A DNA stretch of 64,000 bases from Methylomicrobium sp051061015 (GCA_051061015.1 JBPFEG010000065.1:50885-114884), one strand, 5' to 3'. Counted from the stretch's first letter, positions 53,772-63,282 are shown. Made by a program: numbers and translations. The notes: generated by a model from the letters alone, not told the origin.

Positions 53772-54674
53772 ATGATTAGAAAAGACATCATCGATTTATT
53801 CAGGGTTAAACCTGATACAAAAGTCCGGCTCAAGGATTACCACACCGGGTGGGAGCAAACCGATGAATTCAAATCCGTAGGCAAGAAATTCCTCAAGGAG
53901 CGAGCAACCGAGATTTTGCAAACCAGTATTGCAGATTTATCCGAATGTCAGCAATTGCTTTACGCCGATGACCGCTATGCCTTGTTGATCGTCTTGCAGG
54001 CGATGGATGCGGCGGGCAAGGACGGCACCATCAGGCACGTCATGTCGGGCGTCAATCCCCAGGGCTGCCAGGTTTTCAGTTTCAAGAAGCCGTCGGCCGA
54101 AGAACTGGACCATAACTTCCTTTGGCGCTATATGAAATGCCTGCCCGAGCGTGGCCGCATCGGAATTTTCAACCGCTCCTATTACGAGGACGTGCTGGTG
54201 GTCAAAGTGCATCAGGACATACTGGAACAACAAAAGCTTCCGGACGGTAAGCACGGCAAGTCGTTTTGGGAGGCCCGTTATGACGATATCAACGCCTTCG
54301 AGCGCCACCTGGTGCGCAACGGTACGGTGGTGTTGAAGTTCTTTCTGCACGTCTCCAAGAAGGAACAGAAACAGCGCTTCATGGACAGGCTGGAACGAGC
54401 CGAAAAAAACTGGAAATTTTCACTCGCTGACCTTAACGAACGGGGCTATTGGGATGATTATGTCGATGCATACGAAAAAGCCATCAGCGCAACCAGCACC
54501 AAATGGGCTCCCTGGTATATCGTGCCGGCCGATAATAAATGGGCGAGCCGCGCCGTGGTCGCCGACATTGTCACCTCGACATTGCGTAATCTCGACCTTA
54601 AATTCCCCGGGATGACGGATGAGCAACGCGTGCAATTGGAACAAGCCCGGAAAACCTTAGACGAGGAATCATAA
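53772..54674 (+). CDS. ppk2: Polyphosphate kinase 2 family protein
   Basis: A 300-aa PPK2 enzyme that uses polyphosphate to phosphorylate ADP or AMP (or GDP). The Walker A loop VLQAMDAAGKDGT, Walker B-type FNRSYYEDVLVVKVH and lid region KKEQKQRFMDRLERAEKNWKFS are intact. One-domain PPK2 of this length (class I or III) typically makes ATP or GTP from polyphosphate. Co-directional with and 39 nt after atpA, it is likely in the ATPase operon, which ties polyphosphate-derived nucleotide to ion pumping. Confidence 0.9.
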   Translation: MIRKDIIDLFRVKPDTKVRLKDYHTGWEQTDEFKSVGKKFLKERATEILQTSIADLSECQQLLYADDRYALLIVLQAMDAAGKDGTIRHVMSGVNPQGCQVFSFKKPSAEELDHNFLWRYMKCLPERGRIGIFNRSYYEDVLVVKVHQDILEQQKLPDGKHGKSFWEARYDDINAFERHLVRNGTVVLKFFLHVSKKEQKQRFMDRLERAEKNWKFSLADLNERGYWDDYVDAYEKAISATSTKWAPWYIVPADNKWASRAVVADIVTSTLRNLDLKFPGMTDEQRVQLEQARKTLDEES

Positions 54675-54675
54675 A

Positions 54676-55100
54676 ATGGCGGAATTCCAGTTCTCCCCTT
54701 TTCGCACGACGCGTAATGTGCAGTCGCAGATTCAGGAATTTCAGGATGCTGTTTCGATGGCGATTTTAGCCTACCAAGAGGGCATGATTGCCTACCTTAA
54801 AGATGGCTGGCGAGAAAAAGCGGAAGAAAATTTGCAACAGATTTCCGCGTATGAATCGCGCGGCGACGGTTTGCACTCGCGTATCGGAATGACCCTATAC
54901 TCCGAGATGTTGTTGCCGACACTTCCGCCAATATCTTGGGCTTGCTATCGGATTTGGATCATTTGCTCGACCGAATGAGAGGCCATTTCACATTGTTGGA
55001 AATTGAAAAACCGGAATTTCCAGTCAACACCAGCAAGCATTTCACATGTCGAAACCAAACTCTGAGCGGATTTTTATCCGCACAAGCAGTCCTGAAATGA
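54676..55100 (+). pseudogene. Frameshifted, truncated DUF47/PhoU-like regulator
   Basis: Starts MAEFQFSPFRTTRNVQSQ, then EFQDAVSMAILAYQEG, as in the TIGR00153/DUF47 phosphate-transport accessory family. At 54918 one G is missing. The expected continuation (D-T-SANILGLLSDLDHLLDRM, then RGHFTLLEIEKPEF) is in the next frame and ends at a TGA at 55098-55100. The normal C-terminal half is absent and no Pit transporter follows. It starts right at the PPK2 stop. Confidence 0.82.
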
Positions 55101-55655
55101 TTTGTAAAAGTATGAATCTGATCTTACATATTAATAAACAAATTAAAACCAAAGACACTTAAAAACATGAATAAACCTTTATAGACCAAAACATGTAAAT
55201 ATTTATACTCAGTAAATATAGGTATTTGTACGTATTGTTTTTATGGTTATAAATGTTAATTTAGACCCGATTATTGGCTTTACTTGAGGGCATTTAATAC
55301 CTTAGATATCCGCAGATCTTAAATCCATTGTCTGCGCAAATAATGCCTTTAAAAATAGAGATATATTTATTTTGACGCATTAGGAGCTTATATGGAAAAA
55401 TTGTATTGAATTGCCTTAATATTTTTATATTTTGAATATTGATCAACATTATTATTTAGTAATTTCAATTAATGTATTGCGATTAAGTTACCCAGAATTC
55501 TGACCAGTTTATTGATGAATCAGCTTAGAAAAATTAGCTAATACTTTACTGATAAATCAATATAACTTGAGGAATAATAAACCGTTACATGCGCATGTTC
55601 TGCTTGCTGCAGAAACCGCGATGTAGATTAAATTCTTATTTTTTGGGAGATAGAC
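55101..55655. other. AT-rich intergenic region
   Basis: 555 bp, clearly richer in A/T than its surroundings, with stops in all frames. No gene is seen. It separates the operon end from a secreted-protein gene and probably holds that gene's promoter, with GGGAG just before its ATG. The composition may mark a former insertion site. Confidence 0.6.
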
Positions 55656-56093
55656 ATGCGTAAATTATTTTACACTTTGGCAGTCATCATGAGTATCGTG
55701 ATGTTTTCTTCTGCATCGTTAGCGAAGCCTACGAAAATCAGTGGAACGATTAACCTCAATGTAGGTTCTGTAGCCGCAGGCATCGGCTGGAGCTGGGGCG
55801 GTGGTGTCATGACTTTCGAGGGCGCTGAGCACAACTTCGAGATCAGCGGGCTTAGCTTAGCCGATGTCGGCATTTCCAAATTTACCGCAGCCGGAATCGT
55901 GTATAACTTGCATGATTTGAAGGACTTCGAAGGTGTTTATCACGGAGTGAAAGGAGGTGTAACCATCGCCGGCGGAAAAGGAGCGATAGCGCTGAAGAAC
56001 GAGCATGGTGTAGTGCTCGAGCTGAACGGAAGCGGGCAAGGTTTGAAGTTCGCTCTTGGGACGCAGGGTGTGACTATCAAGCTTAAGGACTAG
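55656..56093 (+). CDS. Secreted DUF1134-like protein
   Basis: A 145-aa exported protein. The signal peptide runs to ASLA. The mature beta-rich sequence has GIGWSWGGGVMTFEG, HNFEISGLSLADVGISKF, YNLHDLKDFEGVYHG, GGVTIAGGKGAIALKNEHGVV and a C-terminal GLKFALGTQGVTIKL. This order of motifs resembles DUF1134 proteins (the EipA envelope-integrity family of alphaproteobacteria). Identification is by pattern. A good ribosome site (GGGAG) is present. It is monocistronic and ends before a strong hairpin. Confidence 0.7.
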   Translation: MRKLFYTLAVIMSIVMFSSASLAKPTKISGTINLNVGSVAAGIGWSWGGGVMTFEGAEHNFEISGLSLADVGISKFTAAGIVYNLHDLKDFEGVYHGVKGGVTIAGGKGAIALKNEHGVVLELNGSGQGLKFALGTQGVTIKLKD

Positions 56094-56102
56094 TCCTGTT
56101 TT

Positions 56103-56155
56103 CCGGATGAGATCGAAAAAGGTCGCGCCAGCGGTCCTTTTTCGATCTCATCCGG
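56103..56155. terminator. Long perfect hairpin
   Basis: A 20-bp perfect stem pairs 56103-56122 (CCGGATGAGATCGAAAAAGG) with 56136-56155 across a 13-nt loop. It begins 9 nt after the secreted-protein stop. A T-run inside the right arm gives a terminator-like form, but the length and perfection are unusual for a simple terminator. Confidence 0.75.
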
Positions 56156-56417
56156 ATTCCAAATCAGAAAAACGGAGTCAAATTTTTAGGGAATCTCTAA
56201 AAATACCTTCATAAAAGGTAAAATATAGCAATCCGCTCAAGTCCCGGAAACCAACCATGATCACCCAACAAAACAATCTTTCCAGTTCTCTCTTTTCGAT
56301 CATCGTGACCAGCGCATCGACCAAGGCAGCCCGCTGCTGGACTCCGCAGGATAGCAGCGTCTTGAGGATGCCTTACGAGGAAAGAGGCCCCGCCAAAACT
56401 ACCTTACTGATTTATCT

Positions 56418-56714
56418 ATGGTTGAACATCAAAAACCACTAACATCGACAAATACAGTCTGCCATCACGCCACGGTAACACGGGCTCGGCGCGAACAACA
56501 GAACGGCCATTACGACGGGATTATCTGGTTTACCGGTTTATCCGGCGCCGGAAAATCAACCCCTGCCCATGCGGTCGAAGAGACGTTGTATCAAATGGGC
56601 TGCCGAACCTTCGTTCTCGACGGCGACAATATTCGTCACGGCTTATGCAGCGATCTAGGATTTACCGACAAGGCCAGGGAGGAGAATATTCGCCGTGTCG
56701 GTGAAATTGCTTGA
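56418..56714 (+). pseudogene. cysC: Truncated adenylylsulfate kinase (CysC)
   Basis: The N-terminal ~95 residues of an APS kinase. It has the typical lead-in TVTRARREQQNGHYDG, P-loop FTGLSGAGKST (followed by Pro instead of a branched residue), FVLDGDNIRHGLCSDLGFTDKA and ENIRRVGEIA, then a stop. The family is ~200 aa, so more than half is missing. The upstream stretch 56257-56417 looks like another decayed coding piece with a TAG in frame. It is probably non-functional. Confidence 0.8.
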
Positions 56715-57038
56715 ACTAACTGTCAACGCAGGCAAAGCTCAGCTGGATAAATGTGTATAACAGGTCTTGCAGGAAATGATGTATCGCGGATTTATAGAAA
56801 GTAACTGAATCGCTTTAATTTTATTCTGAACCAGGATCAGTGTTCAGTTTTTCAGGATGCTGCGTCCAGTTGTTATCTAAAATAAATTCTGATTTTTAGC
56901 CATCATCCAAGAATGTCCCGGGTCTTTTTCAAACTGAAAGAATCGAAAAGAAATTTACCCGTAGTCTGGCTTATCATTGATCGAGCCGATACACTTGGCG
57001 GTCCTCAATGATATTGATCTGAAACTCGTCTACAGACT
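56715..57038. other. Intergenic, no feature
   Basis: 324 bp between the cysC remnant and the 3' end of the heptosyltransferase gene. No open gene, palindromic promoter or strong terminator is visible; the remainder of the cysC gene is not recognisable here. Confidence 0.55.
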
Positions 57039-58091
57039 TTAACTAACAAGCATCCTGACTTCGTGAATAATCTGTTGCGGCGTGATATTGAATAAACAGT
57101 GCATATGCCCTAAGGGGCATTCGCGTTTAAAGCAGGGCGAGCAGTCAAGATTAAGGCTAATGATTCTCGCATCCTTGCTGAGCGGAGGGGTAAAAAGTGG
57201 ATCAGAGGAGCCGTAGATCGCGATCAATTTTTTATTTAAAGCCGCGGCAATATGCATTAAGCCGGAATCATTACTCACCACGACGTCCGCCAGTGATAAT
57301 AAATCGACTGCTTCGCTCAGATTGGTTCTGCCGGTCAAATCAATACAGGCATTATTGCTAAGCTGACTGATCTGTGCGGCGATAGGGGCGTCCTTTGGCG
57401 AACCGAACATCCAGACTTGCCAACCTTCCTGACGCTTCAGGCGTGCGAGTTCAGCATAATGAGTGGCGGGCCAACGTTTGGCCTCACCATATTCAGCTCC
57501 CGGGCATAACGCCAATATTTTGCTTTGTATTTGTAAAGCAAATTTATCGACGGCCTGCTGCCGATTTTCGGCTTTGATTCGAAGTTGCGGCGCCGGGCAG
57601 ACAGGCGCCGTGATGGGTTGTGAGCATTCCGCCAAGGCGACGAAACGCTGTACGGTTTGAGTCAAAACCGATTTATCTAATCGGTGCACGTCATTAAGCA
57701 GCCCCCATCGGCACTCGCCCGTATAGCCGGTTCTTAACGGAATGTTGGCAAAAAACGGGATCAGGGCGGATTTCCAGGTATTGGGGAGCAAAATCGCTTG
57801 ATCATACCGATGCGAGCGCAAACTTTTGCCCAGTTTGATGCGCTCCCTTAAGCCCAACTGTCCCCGCGCGACTGGCGGCATGGCCAGCGCCATGGAGACT
57901 TCCGGCATTTTTTCTAATAACGCAAAGGTCCAGACGGGCGCCAGAACATCGATTTGGGAGCCAGGGTGGCGCTGTTTCAAGGCGATCAACAAACTTTGCG
58001 CCATCACCATATCGCCGACCCAGGAAGGGCCGATGACCAAAATCCGGAGAGGCTGCGATATATCGCTTAAAGCAGGAGAATGGCTAATCAT
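57039..58091 (-). CDS. waaF: ADP-heptose:LPS heptosyltransferase II
   Basis: A 350-aa GT9 enzyme adding the second heptose to the LPS inner core at the inner membrane. The N-terminus LRILVIGPSWVGDMVMAQSL is diagnostic. AILLPNTWKSALIPFFANIPLRTGY, LCPGAEYGEAKRWPATHYAEL and VVSNDSGLMHIAAALNKKLIAIYGSSDP follow. ATG 58091 has AAGGA at good spacing; a start 11 codons upstream is less likely. No other LPS core genes are adjacent. Confidence 0.93.
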   Translation of the reverse strand: MISHSPALSDISQPLRILVIGPSWVGDMVMAQSLLIALKQRHPGSQIDVLAPVWTFALLEKMPEVSMALAMPPVARGQLGLRERIKLGKSLRSHRYDQAILLPNTWKSALIPFFANIPLRTGYTGECRWGLLNDVHRLDKSVLTQTVQRFVALAECSQPITAPVCPAPQLRIKAENRQQAVDKFALQIQSKILALCPGAEYGEAKRWPATHYAELARLKRQEGWQVWMFGSPKDAPIAAQISQLSNNACIDLTGRTNLSEAVDLLSLADVVVSNDSGLMHIAAALNKKLIAIYGSSDPLFTPPLSKDARIISLNLDCSPCFKRECPLGHMHCLFNITPQQIIHEVRMLVS

Positions 58092-58161
58092 CAAATCCTT
58101 ATTATGGATCAATGGATAGTGCAAAATTAACCATTCCGGCCGTCAAGAATGATTTAAAAAA

Positions 58162-59025
58162 TCAAAAAAGCTTGGGCAGCATAAACTGTACAGTGAAATT
58201 CGCTGACCATTCGGGTGCAGCATCAGGTCTTACGACGTTGTAGTACCCTTCCAGTTTTGTGTTAATCGCAAAAGTGTCCAGGTTGAATAATTTACCGACA
58301 CCGGCGCCGACCGGAAGAGTCCAGCGATTATCGGAGTGAGAGTTCCAGTTGGCAATCGTGTTCATGTCGGTAGTCACGTACCAGCCTTGCCCGATATTGT
58401 AGTTCGCAAAGGGCTCTAGAATCAGCTGACTGACGCTTTCGCGCGAGTCATTGCCCAATACAGACCATATTTGCCTGGATTTAAACCCCAAGGTCCATGG
58501 CCCCGGCTGGCTCACAACCATCATGGCTGGGCCAATGCTGAATTTGCCGCTGCCCAGTTGCCGCGATGTGCGATCCTCGGTGTTACCAAAACGAGTGTCG
58601 GTTGGAAAAACAAAAGTAGGCCCGAAACCCCAACGAAAATCACCGGAAGTTTCCGGTGAAAAAAGTGACGTGAAATTCGTATCTCCCAGACCGTTTGAGC
58701 CATTACCGGGATATGGCTGAGGCAATTCCTCGATGCCGGTGACAGGACCTGGAGTACCTATGAAGTTCAATGATAGCTGATTAATCATGTTCCAGTTGCC
58801 GATTGACACGGGAATGATCGGCTTGATTCTGCCGATCGATACATCACCGTTCTCTGCGCCGCCATGATGCGTGTATTCCAATGGCAGGCTAAACACCGGA
58901 ATCAATGGATTCTGCGCCGCTTTCAGCCAATCTTCGGCTTGTTTAGGATATTCATCTGCTAAAGCAATTTGCATGCCGAGAAGTGAAGACAAGCATGCCG
59001 TCATGATATTTTTGCGATTAATCAT
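58162..59025 (-). CDS. Predicted outer-membrane beta-barrel protein
   Basis: A 287-aa secreted protein. The signal peptide ends near ALA. The mature protein has regular alternating beta strands ending in aromatic residues (FRWGFGPTFVFPTDT, then WTLPVGAGVGKLF) and a C-terminal FTVQFMLPKLF that fits a barrel-insertion signal. The layout resembles the neuromedin-U-like/PF13557 family; no substrate is known. It lies 70 nt upstream of waaF in the same direction. Confidence 0.65.
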   Translation of the reverse strand: MINRKNIMTACLSSLLGMQIALADEYPKQAEDWLKAAQNPLIPVFSLPLEYTHHGGAENGDVSIGRIKPIIPVSIGNWNMINQLSLNFIGTPGPVTGIEELPQPYPGNGSNGLGDTNFTSLFSPETSGDFRWGFGPTFVFPTDTRFGNTEDRTSRQLGSGKFSIGPAMMVVSQPGPWTLGFKSRQIWSVLGNDSRESVSQLILEPFANYNIGQGWYVTTDMNTIANWNSHSDNRWTLPVGAGVGKLFNLDTFAINTKLEGYYNVVRPDAAPEWSANFTVQFMLPKLF

Positions 59026-59120
59026 ATATTTTTCCCATTAAAAGCGAGTATGCAGGAATCTTAAGCTATATATTTCAGCGCGTTATAAGATCGTATTATG
59101 GTAAATTATAATCCGATTTT

Positions 59121-60131
59121 TCAATCACTGTGACTTTTGAATCCCTTAAACGAAAAATCATCGGAAACTGGCTCAATTTGAAAGATTCGATTCGGCATGC
59201 GGGTATTAAATTTTTGCTCCTTGCCATTCAGGTCGCGTTCCCGCAAGTTGAACGTATTACAGTCTGCGATCAAATGCGAGCGTCCTCCGGGCATTTCGAA
59301 TGCATCCTGAACCCATTTGACCGGGAACCATTTACTGGTCCCCTGGATACGATCAATCAATTGAAAACCATGATCGTAAATCAGCACTTCGCCTTTTCTG
59401 GAGTTCGACAGCATATAGCCTTTAGAATGCTTGCGGATATGATGCGCTCCGCTCAACCCCTTAATAACAAGGTCAAGTGCCAGTGTTTTTTTGTCGATAC
59501 GCGCAACAGCGCCCTGGTAAAACAGGATAGTCAAAATTTTAGAGTCATCATAAGGATCAGTGACCGCGGAGTTCAAATGTGTCGTCTGTAATTTTCCCGA
59601 ATAACATTTGAGTCGATGATCCATGGTTTTGTCGATGCTTCTGACACCGCCCCCATAGGCATGGGCATAGCCACTTTCCGTGGCCCACCAGGACCAAATG
59701 ATCTCTCCCGCGAAATTGACTTCCAAAATTGCATCGACGCCGCTGGAAGTCACCAACAGGCCGTTTTCCGTTCGACGTAACGAACGCAACTGCGAAAACA
59801 AGGGGCTACGAATTTCCAGATCGATTTCACCCTTATCGTTCAGCCTGGCAATATGTTCATCTCCGGGTACGCCATCTTCGGCGCAAGGCAGTCCGCAGAT
59901 AAAATACAAACCCTCCCCTTCAACATATTCCATGCCGAAAGGTTTAATCGGATAAATTTCTTCAAGCAGTCTAATTTTACCCAGTTCACCCTGGTGCTCC
60001 AGGAGTTGAATTTTTCCGCCGGGCTTGCCTTTGAATACCTCGTTTGATCGATCCTTTCCCTTTACGATCCGATCAAATCTAAATTTTGCATATTCCCAAT
60101 TGGTTTGGGGGTAAGAAACAACAAATTTCAT
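59121..60131 (-). CDS. Hypothetical beta-propeller protein
   Basis: A 336-aa protein without a clear signal peptide. It has repeated beta-strand units with the character of NHL or arylsulfotransferase-like propellers: HIARLNDKGEIDLEIRS, DAILEVNFAGEIIWSWWA, VARIDKKTLALDLVIKGL, GAHHIRKHSKGYMLSN and VLIYDHGFQLIDRIQG. No catalytic motif is recognised. AAGGA precedes the ATG. Function unknown. Confidence 0.6.
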   Translation of the reverse strand: MKFVVSYPQTNWEYAKFRFDRIVKGKDRSNEVFKGKPGGKIQLLEHQGELGKIRLLEEIYPIKPFGMEYVEGEGLYFICGLPCAEDGVPGDEHIARLNDKGEIDLEIRSPLFSQLRSLRRTENGLLVTSSGVDAILEVNFAGEIIWSWWATESGYAHAYGGGVRSIDKTMDHRLKCYSGKLQTTHLNSAVTDPYDDSKILTILFYQGAVARIDKKTLALDLVIKGLSGAHHIRKHSKGYMLSNSRKGEVLIYDHGFQLIDRIQGTSKWFPVKWVQDAFEMPGGRSHLIADCNTFNLRERDLNGKEQKFNTRMPNRIFQIEPVSDDFSFKGFKSHSD

Positions 60132-60204
60132 TGTAATCCTTATTATTAAAGTTATAGCTGGCGGTTAAGGAATCAATTCCGTCAATGTGTAGAAGGCAAG
60201 GTTT

Positions 60205-60345
60205 TCAAGCACCGAAGATAGGTTGTTTCCTTGTATTTACGCAAACATCTTCATTAGGCGACAAACAGCCTATATCAAGAATGCAATCGTTTATTATACA
60301 AATAGTCCATGACATCGCGCATGGCTTCTTCATGGTTGGCAAAAT
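60205..60345 (-). mobile_element. IS3-family transposase 3' remnant
   Basis: On the minus strand, ANHEEAMRDVMDYLYNKRLHS is followed by a stop (60275-60277). After a frame change, IGCLSPNEDVCVNTRK follows to a stop at 60205-60207. This matches the C-terminal end of IS3-group OrfB (EAxxDVxxYIxxFYNxxRxHS-IGYLSP). The catalytic core and terminal repeats are gone. The rest of 60132-60476 has no gene. Confidence 0.65.
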
Positions 60346-60476
60346 CCCGGCGTCAAACGATCCCCATTTTCAGGTATGGGAAAGCGTTCTTTCACTGGCA
60401 GAGTCAACTGAAAGGGAATCGTCCCTGTTTTGGCCGAGGGAGAAGCCCGCGGCCAGGCATACATCAGCGTTGATGT

Positions 60477-61268
60477 TCAGCGTGACAGAAGCGGGGGCAG
60501 TGATGTCGCTGGCGGCGGCGCGTCCGTCCCGGAATAGAAATTATCAAAGGTTGGAGAGACCCCCTCCGCCTTGTAACTCACAATGTGGACATACGCAATC
60601 AAGCCACTCCTACCATAGGGATAAGCACCGACCTCCGCCGCATATATACGATCTTTATAGCTGGTCCCATCCCACATCATTATTGGTAATCCGGTGCTCT
60701 TATCAATAATTTGGCCCCATAGAATGCCCCCGGACGACCAGAACTTTAGTCGGTAATCACCGGATGGGTCAGGAGATGGCAACATCAAACGGCCCTGCTC
60801 ACCACTGAGAAAAATGGGGGGAATGATTCCGCCCTTACTTTTCACAATCATCAACTTGCGTGAAAAAGGCTTCCCGTTCTTATCGTTTCTTAGCAGCAAG
60901 GCGTAACCCTTTGGAAGAAAAAAAGACGGCACAGGCTCCTGTAGCCTCGCCATTAGACCAATGTCCTCTCCCCAATTGTATGTCCAATTCAGCAAATCTG
61001 CCTCCACGTGAAATTTCGCACGAGCAGGCTCTTTCATATTTATGCTGCCGATGCGGCCCGGGCTAAAGAGGCTGCCCCAGGGACTCTCCATTTTATAAGC
61101 CACACTGCCCGACTCCATCGGGAACGAGAATATCCCGGGTATCGGATTGTAACGCCTCCAACCATCGTCAATACCATCGTTGAAGTCGTCAAAGGTGGCT
61201 GCGTGGATGGAGGAAATGCACCCGGCTACTGCCAAGAACATAAAGAGGAATCTAAAGGTCAGCTTCAT
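60477..61268 (-). CDS. Secreted protein, lectin-like fold
   Basis: A 263-aa exported protein. The signal peptide ends near IHA, and the mature start is TFDDFNDGIDDGWRRYNP, a beginning seen in concanavalin-like secreted proteins. Beta-rich sequence with Trp and Gly follows (YRLKFWSSGGILWGQIID, then IYAAEVGAYPYGRSGL), ending APPPATSLPPLLSR. No named family. It lies 35 nt downstream of the carbonic anhydrase gene in the same direction. Confidence 0.6.
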   Translation of the reverse strand: MKLTFRFLFMFLAVAGCISSIHAATFDDFNDGIDDGWRRYNPIPGIFSFPMESGSVAYKMESPWGSLFSPGRIGSINMKEPARAKFHVEADLLNWTYNWGEDIGLMARLQEPVPSFFLPKGYALLLRNDKNGKPFSRKLMIVKSKGGIIPPIFLSGEQGRLMLPSPDPSGDYRLKFWSSGGILWGQIIDKSTGLPIMMWDGTSYKDRIYAAEVGAYPYGRSGLIAYVHIVSYKAEGVSPTFDNFYSGTDAPPPATSLPPLLSR

Positions 61269-61303
61269 AACTATTTAATTGACCGATCTGAACTAATACA
61301 CAA

Positions 61304-62020
61304 CTAATCGAGAAAGCGCACCTGTCCGGTATTCAACTCATAGACCGCGCCGACCAGAGTCACGCGTTTTTCCTGCAGTGCCCTCTTCGCCTCCGGAAAA
61401 GCCGTCAGTTGCTGCATCGACCAGCGAACATTCGCCTCCACTGCGGCATGCAGCAACGCCTTGCGATCGAGTTTCAGATCAAGCGCCGATAGGCCGGGCC
61501 TGATTAAAGCCAGTAACGCTTCGATATGTTCGAGTTCCCTGGGCTTACCGAGCATTTCCTCGACCGTCGCGGTGACTGCCCCGCAGTTTTCATGGCCCAT
61601 CACCACCACCAGCGGCGTATGGAGATGAGCTACGCCATATTGCAAGGTGCCGATCACGTCTTCCGCGATGATATTGCCGGCGAGCCGGATCGTGAAGATA
61701 TCGCCGAAGCCGACGTCGAATATCATCTCGGGCGGCACGCGCGAATCGCTGCACCCGAGAATCGTGACAAAAGGTTTCTGTTCTTGCACCAGTTGATGGC
61801 GCCAGGAAGCATTTTCGTGCGTATGAATAGGCTTATCGTCCATGAAACGCCCGTTGCCGATCTGCAGGCGCAGTAAGGCCTCTGTTGCATTGCGGGGGTA
61901 AGGCTCAGGGCTGAAGGCGCCGGAGCAAGTCTCTTGTGTTGCACAGGCCGAAACCATACCCAAGCCGAGACAGCTCGCGCCGACTAGCCAATCCCTGCGG
62001 GTGATGCCGTACTTGTTCAT
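61304..62020 (-). CDS. Exported beta-class carbonic anhydrase
   Basis: A 238-aa enzyme interconverting CO2 and bicarbonate. The N-terminus TRRDWLVGAS resembles a twin-arginine signal and is followed by VSAC, so it may be exported folded and lipidated. Zinc ligands are visible in LGCSDSRVPPE (Cys, plus the Asp-Arg dyad) and MGHENCGAV (His and Cys). The length and motif order fit the plant-type beta class. Periplasmic placement suggests CO2/HCO3- supply at the envelope. Confidence 0.9.
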   Translation of the reverse strand: MNKYGITRRDWLVGASCLGLGMVSACATQETCSGAFSPEPYPRNATEALLRLQIGNGRFMDDKPIHTHENASWRHQLVQEQKPFVTILGCSDSRVPPEMIFDVGFGDIFTIRLAGNIIAEDVIGTLQYGVAHLHTPLVVVMGHENCGAVTATVEEMLGKPRELEHIEALLALIRPGLSALDLKLDRKALLHAAVEANVRWSMQQLTAFPEAKRALQEKRVTLVGAVYELNTGQVRFLD

Positions 62021-62061
62021 GAAGTCCCTTCCCTACGATTCAGTCGCGCAGCCATCGATGC

Positions 62062-62198
62062 TCACTCATTCTCCTCGATGATCGCCTTCACGCGTACGGA
62101 GTTGACCGCCTCGACCAATGCCGCATGATCGCGCCCGGTTTTGATTTTTTGATTTTTTTCTTACCGGCAGTTTTATCACTGACTTTTTGATTAGCCAT
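62062..62198 (-). pseudogene. Small frameshifted ORF
   Basis: From ATG 62198 the frame reads M-A-N-Q-K-V-S-D-K-T, then a Lys-rich run. The natural continuation (DHAALVEAVNSVRVKAIIEE) is in the next frame and ends at 62062-62064. This suggests one small basic protein with a frameshift near the Gly-Arg codons. No family is recognised and there is no good ribosome site. Confidence 0.35.
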
Positions 62199-62284
62199 AT
62201 GTTTGTCTGTTGAGAATGAAAATAGCCCGGTTTACCTAAAAATTTTGATTCATTTTTTACTGCATGAACATTGTTTAAAAAGGA

Positions 62285-63050
62285 TCAATTTCCTGCAAGG
62301 ACTTGAAAGGCCTTTAAGGTATACGGCGCCGGATCGCTTATCACCTTACCCGGTTTGTTATTGGTAATCTCAACAAACTGCTTTGCCCAACGCTCCAGGA
62401 TCCCTTTGGCCGATCCATACCAGGTCAAGCGAGTCAAATCGAGCGGACCGACATCCTGCATATCGCGATCCGCGAAGGTAGCCACGACCTCGGCGGTTTG
62501 GATCGCGCAGCCGGCCTTCAAATGCGGCTCTCCGCTTATTGACAACACCCGCCGCAGTGCCGTCCCCCGGCATCAATCAACCGGCAGCATGTAAAGCCGG
62601 TTGCTTATGTTCGCTCGGATATTCAATGACTTCAAACCGGTGGTTAGGGTCTTCCCTAAACTCCGTTACCACTTGATCGCGAAAGTACTCGCCAAGTTCT
62701 TTAATATCTTTTTTGATATCCCTTAACAGGTTTGCAGAGCTCAATTGATGAAGCCAGTCCATTTCAACCATGTATTGGGTATTGACTGGGGCAATGACCA
62801 ATTCCTTATAAAAGCTGGTATCAAAGCCGGGTTTAACCCAGACCTTCTGAAACGGCAAATCTGCCCGTTTTGACTGCAAATCCGGTTGCTCAATGAAACC
62901 GGCATCCGGCGCCGGTTCGACGATCATCAATCTGAGTTTGTTCGTTTCCCTCTGAACTGTCGAACACCCGCTTAGCAGGACAGCACAAAGACTAAGCAGC
63001 CCTACCCCTGCGGACAGAAGCTCAATAGTTAATTTTTGATTCGATTTCAT
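62285..63050 (-). pseudogene. Disrupted DUF3313-type lipoprotein
   Basis: The first part (63050-62577) has the lipobox LLSGC and KVWVKPGFDTSFYKELVIAP, typical of DUF3313-like lipoproteins. It stops at a TGA after HAAG. Downstream, the same family continues in two frames: AAFEGRLRDPN in the original frame, then TAEVVATFADRDMQ and LTWYGSAKGILERWAKQ in the next, ending at 62285. The whole would be ~250 aa. A nonsense change plus a frameshift therefore inactivate it, although it lies downstream of regulon site 9. Confidence 0.7.
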
Positions 63051-63158
63051 TTGTTTTCTTAAAAGATCAGGTTTAGCTAATCTTTTATTCTCTGTTTAAT
63101 TAATTTAGGAAAGATCCAATTGGAACGTCCCACTCCTTTCCATTAGAAAGTTATCCCG

Positions 63159-63180
63159 GCGCCTCTTTGGCGCTTTTTTG
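63159..63180 (+). terminator. Orphan intrinsic terminator
   Basis: GCGCC (63159-63163), loop TCTTT, GGCGC (63169-63173), followed by six T on the plus strand. No plus-strand gene ends nearby, so it may end a small RNA starting within 63060-63150 or be a leftover. Confidence 0.5.
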
Positions 63181-63282
63181 CAGATAAAGTCAAAGTCGAT
63201 AATACCGGTTCGAGTCGCCGTGAATAACTCAATCGGCTATCTGCAGAAAGAGAGGTTTTTTAATCAGCTTTTCCATGCGGTT

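Noticed and set aside
60185..60709. Plus-strand ORF of 174 codons
   Set aside because: It overlaps the lectin-like secreted gene in antisense and the IS3 remnant, with no signal peptide or family pattern.
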